DNA from: Gemmatimonadota bacterium
GTDB taxonomy: Bacteria; Gemmatimonadota; Gemmatimonadetes; Longimicrobiales; Gaopeijiaceae
Direction of reading: 5' to 3'
Length of the DNA stretch: 64,000 nucleotides
Assembly: GCA_002724575.1 (NCBI GenBank)
Contig: PBPC01000077.1
Coordinates: forward strand, 1 to 64,000
Shown: in pieces, positions 60,800-64,000 of the stretch
Position numbering within the stretch: position 1 is the first letter of the stretch
Layout of the letters: each line of letters opens with the position of its first letter
Made by a program: the position numbers and the translations under genes
Notes under the pieces: generated by a model
What the model was told of the DNA's origin: nothing
Databases searched by the model: none
Seen by the model: only the letters and a program-made list of their open reading frames with translations

Positions 60800-62395
60800 C
60801 TATCTGGCGGGATATATCACTCTACCATCTAGATCATCCGGCATTGTTGCTATACCTGCCAAACGTGCCAACGTCGGGGCTATATCGATGGTATAGGCCG
60901 GCGCATCAGTTACTCCCGCATCAATACCCTTACCGAAGAAAATCACTGGGACATGCCGATCGTACCAATAAGGTGTTCCGTGACTGGTCCCATTGGCACC
61001 GGAAAGGAGCTCGCCTTCTGCATAGCGGGTCTCTACACCATAACGAGAGAGAGAGCCAAGCCCCCTCCCTGGGTAGTAGGAGTTTCGAAAAAGAATAGCG
61101 AACGAATCAACTGGCTCGCCGGACGTTAATTGCTCGTGCGTATAGGCCTTTGCCACGGTTCCATCGGCTTCAAGCTGTCTAGCTAGCCTTTCGGCAATGT
61201 CCTCTGGTGCTCCTCCCTCGGCTAGGGCAGCCTGCAGAGCGCTAGAACGGCTCCGGAACCTTTCTCTGGCATTTATCCGACGAGCTGATGTATTCCCCTG
61301 TTCTTGTGCGTATTCCGGCATAGTGGCGACCCCGTGGTCCGCAGAAAGAGCCGCCACCCATTGGCCTTCTCCTACATTCGCATCGAGATAGCTAAAGAAC
61401 TCACCTAGAATGCGGTCTAAGTGTATAAGATTCGAGAGTTGCTCCTGACTGAGTGGCCCAAACAGGTGCCCTACGTAGTCCGTGGATGACAATCCGAGAG
61501 CAAGGAAGTCAACACTCCCTCGTTGCCCTAGTTCAAGCTCTCTCATGGCTGCCTTAGCCAATTCTAGTACGGCTTCATCAGACTTGGGGGAGTCAAAAAC
61601 CCACTCATAATGGTCACGCTCCTCGAGGGAGCTTATGTGAGGAAATGTTGAGCTTCCTCGCCGTTCATACTCTGCAAAGTCTGGACGGGCTAGGGATTGC
61701 ATTTCTACTGGAACCTCCGTATCCCACACACTGTCCGCCACAAGCATTGTCATGACTTCTTCATTAAAACTCTGCACCCAGCCAGGATAGGTTTGAGCGT
61801 AATAGTGTGAAGTGACGAAGCGGGCCTCGTCGTGCAGCAACCAATAAACATCGGAATTTGTCTGCCCAGCGAGGGTAATCGCGGAGCGATCCTTCGCAGA
61901 TACTGACACTGACAGAGCATTTTCGTCCGCCTCGCGTATCCAATCTGCCAATCCACTACGCAGCAAATTCTTAGGAGATCTGCCGGGGATCCCGTCTGAG
62001 TCTTCAAATCCGAGGATTGGGCTTTCATCGTCTGCTACGGAATAAGTTGTTCGCCACTCCTCACCCACCTGCTGCGACCAGCTGTTGGCTACAACCCCGG
62101 AACGAGAAGGTGGGACGCCCGTCGAAATCGATGAATGTCCTGCAGCGGTTTGAGTTGCTGCGAAAGGATGTGATGCGTTGGTGTACCGGTACCCCTCATC
62201 GATCAAGCGCCGCAAGCCACCAGAAAAAGCTTCATCAAACTGGCTGAGCATGTCGCCGCGCAACTGGTCCACCACAAGTAAGACGACCAGGTTGGGGTCG
62301 TCCGATTCCTGGGTACAACCCTGGCCGACAACTAACACCGCACCGAGCATAATACTGCCCGCAACATTCTGAATCCTGCTGTTCGGCTTGTTCAC
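60800..62395 (-). CDS. Alkaline phosphatase-superfamily lipoprotein (PafA/nucleotide pyrophosphatase-like)
   Basis: A 531-residue exported enzyme starting at GTG 62395. The leader ends in a lipobox-like VVGQGC. The metal site is built by LVVDQLRGDML, the nucleophile Thr region FAATQTAAGHSSISTG, ALSADHGVATMPE and GTSHGTPYWYDRHVPVI. This matches PafA-type phosphatases, which use Thr and two zinc ions and act on phosphomonoesters and sometimes diesters. It would free phosphate from organic compounds outside the cell. The divergent side carries the tRNA-Asn gene about 195 bases away. Confidence 0.9.
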   Translation of the reverse strand: MNKPNSRIQNVAGSIMLGAVLVVGQGCTQESDDPNLVVLLVVDQLRGDMLSQFDEAFSGGLRRLIDEGYRYTNASHPFAATQTAAGHSSISTGVPPSRSGVVANSWSQQVGEEWRTTYSVADDESPILGFEDSDGIPGRSPKNLLRSGLADWIREADENALSVSVSAKDRSAITLAGQTNSDVYWLLHDEARFVTSHYYAQTYPGWVQSFNEEVMTMLVADSVWDTEVPVEMQSLARPDFAEYERRGSSTFPHISSLEERDHYEWVFDSPKSDEAVLELAKAAMRELELGQRGSVDFLALGLSSTDYVGHLFGPLSQEQLSNLIHLDRILGEFFSYLDANVGEGQWVAALSADHGVATMPEYAQEQGNTSARRINARERFRSRSSALQAALAEGGAPEDIAERLARQLEADGTVAKAYTHEQLTSGEPVDSFAILFRNSYYPGRGLGSLSRYGVETRYAEGELLSGANGTSHGTPYWYDRHVPVIFFGKGIDAGVTDAPAYTIDIAPTLARLAGIATMPDDLDGRVIYPAR

Positions 62396-62589
62396 TTTTT
62401 CGTGCTAGGCTAAAGGGGGAAACTGGGGTAAGTGTACACCTCTAGATTTGAACCGCCATCCCCTACATGCTGACCTTGCGCTGCTTAACATTTGTTCCAA
62501 CTGACATTCATGGGCACGCTATGCTGTTGACACTCCACGTCCTGAAATCTCTATTTCTTGCCCGTGCGTGCTCGCATGCTCAGTACTAA

Positions 62590-62662
62590 TCCGGCGTAGC
62601 TCAGTTGGTAGAGCAGATGACTGTTAATCATCGGGTCACAGGTTCGAGTCCTGTCGCCGGAG
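62590..62662 (+). tRNA. tRNA-Asn: tRNA-Asn (GTT)
   Basis: A 73-base cloverleaf. Acceptor TCCGGCG pairs with CGCCGGA. The D arm has AGCTCAGTTGGTAGAGC, the anticodon loop is CTGTTAA with anticodon GTT at 62623-62625, and the T arm has CAGGTTCGAGTCCTG. The CCA end is not encoded; the genomic sequence continues with CTTGTG. All stems pair well. Confidence 0.97.
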
Positions 62663-62697
62663 CTTGTGTATACTATAAAGCTAGGTCCGACTAGGAC

Positions 62698-63420
62698 TTA
62701 CGCTATTCGCTTAGAAATCCACATCGTTCGGTACACGGCAGTACCTATCGCGCCCGTAGCGAGAATTATTAAGCCAGCGGCGAGAAGCATGCCTGGTTCA
62801 TATCCGAGGATTGGATCAAGGATGCCGCCCAAGCCAACCAGAAGGATCCGTTCGGCCCTCTGCATAATACCCGCCTTGCATACGACCCCTAGGCTCTCAC
62901 CTCTAGCGCGTGTGTAACTCACGAGCAGAGACCCTCCGATCGCTAGAGCAACCACGATCGTCAGAGTTACTGACTCACGGTAGAAAACCGCGAGTCCGAC
63001 GAATGCACTAACTTCAGCGAATCGGTCGAGGGTAGAATCAAGGAACGCACCCCTCGGTGACGCTAGTCCTTGACCTCGGGCGACTCTGCCATCTAAAACA
63101 TCAAGTGCTCCACTGAGGAGTAGGAGCCATCCACCAGGGTTGAGATTGCCATTTCCGAAACAGAAACCAGCCCCGACTCCGAGAGCCACCCCAGTCAGAT
63201 TGAATGCGAGGGGGGCGATTCTTAGCCCAATAGCTAGGCGCTCTACCGGACCTAAGAACCAATAGAGCCAGCTCCGCACGAATGAGCCAAGAAGAAAGTC
63301 TCCTCGATCACCAATCTCATTTTGGTCTTCCCGTCGATAAGCCCCAGTAACAACGAAGATAACTGACGAAAGGAAGGTTATACCAACGACAATCACTAAT
63401 CCCAAAAGTTCAGAACTCAA
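62698..63420 (-). CDS. CDP-alcohol phosphatidyltransferase family protein
   Basis: A 240-residue membrane enzyme with about six helices. The catalytic signature DGRVARGQGLASPRGAFLDS continues with TLDRFAE, fitting DG-x2-AR-x8-G-x3-D-x3-D, which binds the metal and CDP-alcohol. It attaches a polar head group to a lipid, for example phosphatidylglycerol phosphate, phosphatidylinositol phosphate or archaetidyl-type lipids; the alcohol cannot be told. The frame starts at TTG 63420. It follows the unknown protein gene by 46 bases on the same strand. Confidence 0.88.
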   Translation of the reverse strand: MSSELLGLVIVVGITFLSSVIFVVTGAYRREDQNEIGDRGDFLLGSFVRSWLYWFLGPVERLAIGLRIAPLAFNLTGVALGVGAGFCFGNGNLNPGGWLLLLSGALDVLDGRVARGQGLASPRGAFLDSTLDRFAEVSAFVGLAVFYRESVTLTIVVALAIGGSLLVSYTRARGESLGVVCKAGIMQRAERILLVGLGGILDPILGYEPGMLLAAGLIILATGAIGTAVYRTMWISKRIA

Positions 63421-63466
63421 AGCTCGGCCTCATAATCCGGCAAGTAACTCGACTGTGCTCTGTTAG

Positions 63467-63985
63467 TCACTGGCGAAGATCCTTCTTCGGTCTCGAGAGG
63501 AAAAATGTGATTGCCCTGGGCCAAAGGAACAGCAGTGGAAATCGGCGTTCTAGCCATGTCAGCTTGATTTCCTGCCCGCTGTGTCGCTCCGCTTTTCTCA
63601 CTATATACGGTAACCATTCCTCAAAAGTCACAGTGTGCTTTAGGGTTCGTATCCCCATTCTCACTTTCGACCGCATGAAGTGCAATTGCCATCTCAGCGT
63701 TTCCCAAGTGCTGGAGGGTGCGGTTAATCGATACCGACCTTCCTCAGCTATCATGATCCCTTCTTGCTCTGCGTTAGAAAGCACAGGGCCAAGCACCTCG
63801 AGAAAGTGATCCGTCTGCGCTTCATAGGTGTGTTTGTGTCGGTCAGTCGCTTCTGGTCGAAATTCTCCTCGATAGCATACCTCAAGTATACGACGACCCA
63901 AACCGTCAGCATTGACTGGCTCAGTGAGGTAGGGGGCCATCCACATGAGTACGCGAGCTCTCGCACCCGCCATAACAGCTTCCAC
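63467..63985 (-). CDS. Unknown protein, possibly continuing past the window edge
   Basis: At least 172 residues, with helical and charged sequence (HKHTYEAQTDHFLEVLGPVL, WETLRWQLHFMRSKVRMG) and a C-terminal part rich in aromatic and basic residues (RFPLLFLWPRAITFFL). No family recognised. Candidate starts are GTG 63985 and ATG 63973, but the frame stays open to base 64000, so the gene may begin outside. Position before the CDP-alcohol phosphotransferase suggests a lipid-related operon. Confidence 0.6.
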   Translation of the reverse strand: MEAVMAGARARVLMWMAPYLTEPVNADGLGRRILEVCYRGEFRPEATDRHKHTYEAQTDHFLEVLGPVLSNAEQEGIMIAEEGRYRLTAPSSTWETLRWQLHFMRSKVRMGIRTLKHTVTFEEWLPYIVRKAERHSGQEIKLTWLERRFPLLFLWPRAITFFLSRPKKDLRQ

Positions 63986-64000
63986 CCATTCCCTATCTTC

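Noticed and set aside
1-64000. CRISPR array, insertion sequence, integrase or prophage
   Set aside because: No spaced short repeats, transposase, integrase, capsid or terminase motif was seen in the listed frames.

Overview
The window looks like a chromosomal segment of a free-living, diderm, probably aerobic heterotrophic bacterium. Base composition is a little over half G+C by eye. No phage, plasmid, IS or CRISPR signature was seen. The protein mix suggests Gemmatimonadota or a similar marine/soil lineage: two DUF5916 outer-membrane proteins, DUF1080 with Tat-exported Gfo/Idh, DUF1028, a GMC oxidoreductase with gluconate-dehydrogenase subunit 3, and a sufCBD-Rieske-sufS-sufU operon. That placement is inference from gene content only; no rRNA is present.

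Layout. 1-2.7 kb: tail of a LutC-like LUD protein, an APC permease, and a split ThDP decarboxylase (ComD/ComE type) overlapping the permease. 2.7-8.5 kb: exported proteins (Spy-like protein with an RG-rich tail, M6 metalloprotease with overlapping lipoprotein, LVIVD/Ig-like protein) and a patatin. 8.6-14.9 kb: complete SUF iron-sulfur operon followed by an Ogt-type DNA repair protein. 14.9-18.7 kb: minus-strand DUF2007, MDR dehydrogenase and DadA-like oxidase, plus a PhnZ/MIOX-like HD protein. 18.8-24.3 kb: quinoprotein sugar dehydrogenase, DASS dicarboxylate transporter with thiolase, hotdog thioesterase, SnoaL-like protein. 24.3-29.3 kb: a 4-hydroxybenzoyl-CoA reductase type operon (hcrC-hcrA-X-hcrB), where X is an unexpected DUF1460 amidase-like gene. 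29.3-32.4 kb: bacilliredoxin and an M20-cupin-DUF1028 operon. 32.5-35.3 kb: Gfo/Idh oxidoreductase with two DUF1080 proteins. 35.4-39.7 kb: D-aminoacylase-like lipoprotein, M1 aminopeptidase, M20 deacylase. 39.9-44.1 kb: 7Fe-type ferredoxin, PduO-type adenosyltransferase, hydrolase, an HTH/zinc-ribbon/TM protein, DsbA-like lipoprotein and a propeller lipoprotein. 44.2-57.4 kb: two DUF5916 proteins flanking an esterase, a PEBP protein, a GMC dehydrogenase pair, an M28 peptidase and three tandem MORN-repeat lipoproteins. 57.5-64 kb: DUF1295 membrane protein, a TonB plug protein without a barrel, TetR regulator, PafA-like phosphatase, tRNA-Asn, CDP-alcohol phosphotransferase and an unknown protein at the edge.

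How the genes fit together. Much of the window serves extracellular or periplasmic breakdown and uptake of peptides, sugars and organic acids (M6, M1, M20, M28, D-aminoacylase, DUF1460, DUF1080, quinoprotein dehydrogenase, DASS and APC transporters). This is combined with Fe-S cluster assembly, which the molybdo-flavo-FeS reductase and the ferredoxin would need. No intergenic stretch exceeds about 300 bases; the largest gaps (about 20.0-20.3 kb and 59.7-60.0 kb) show little beyond a hairpin.

Most unusual items: the DUF1460 gene inside the hcr operon, the exported-looking PhnZ-like diiron HD protein, the HTH/zinc-ribbon/TM protein, the tandem MORN lipoproteins with near-identical ends, the barrel-less TonB plug protein, the perfect hairpin before sufC, and a consensus extended -10 placed for leaderless translation of a DUF5916 gene.
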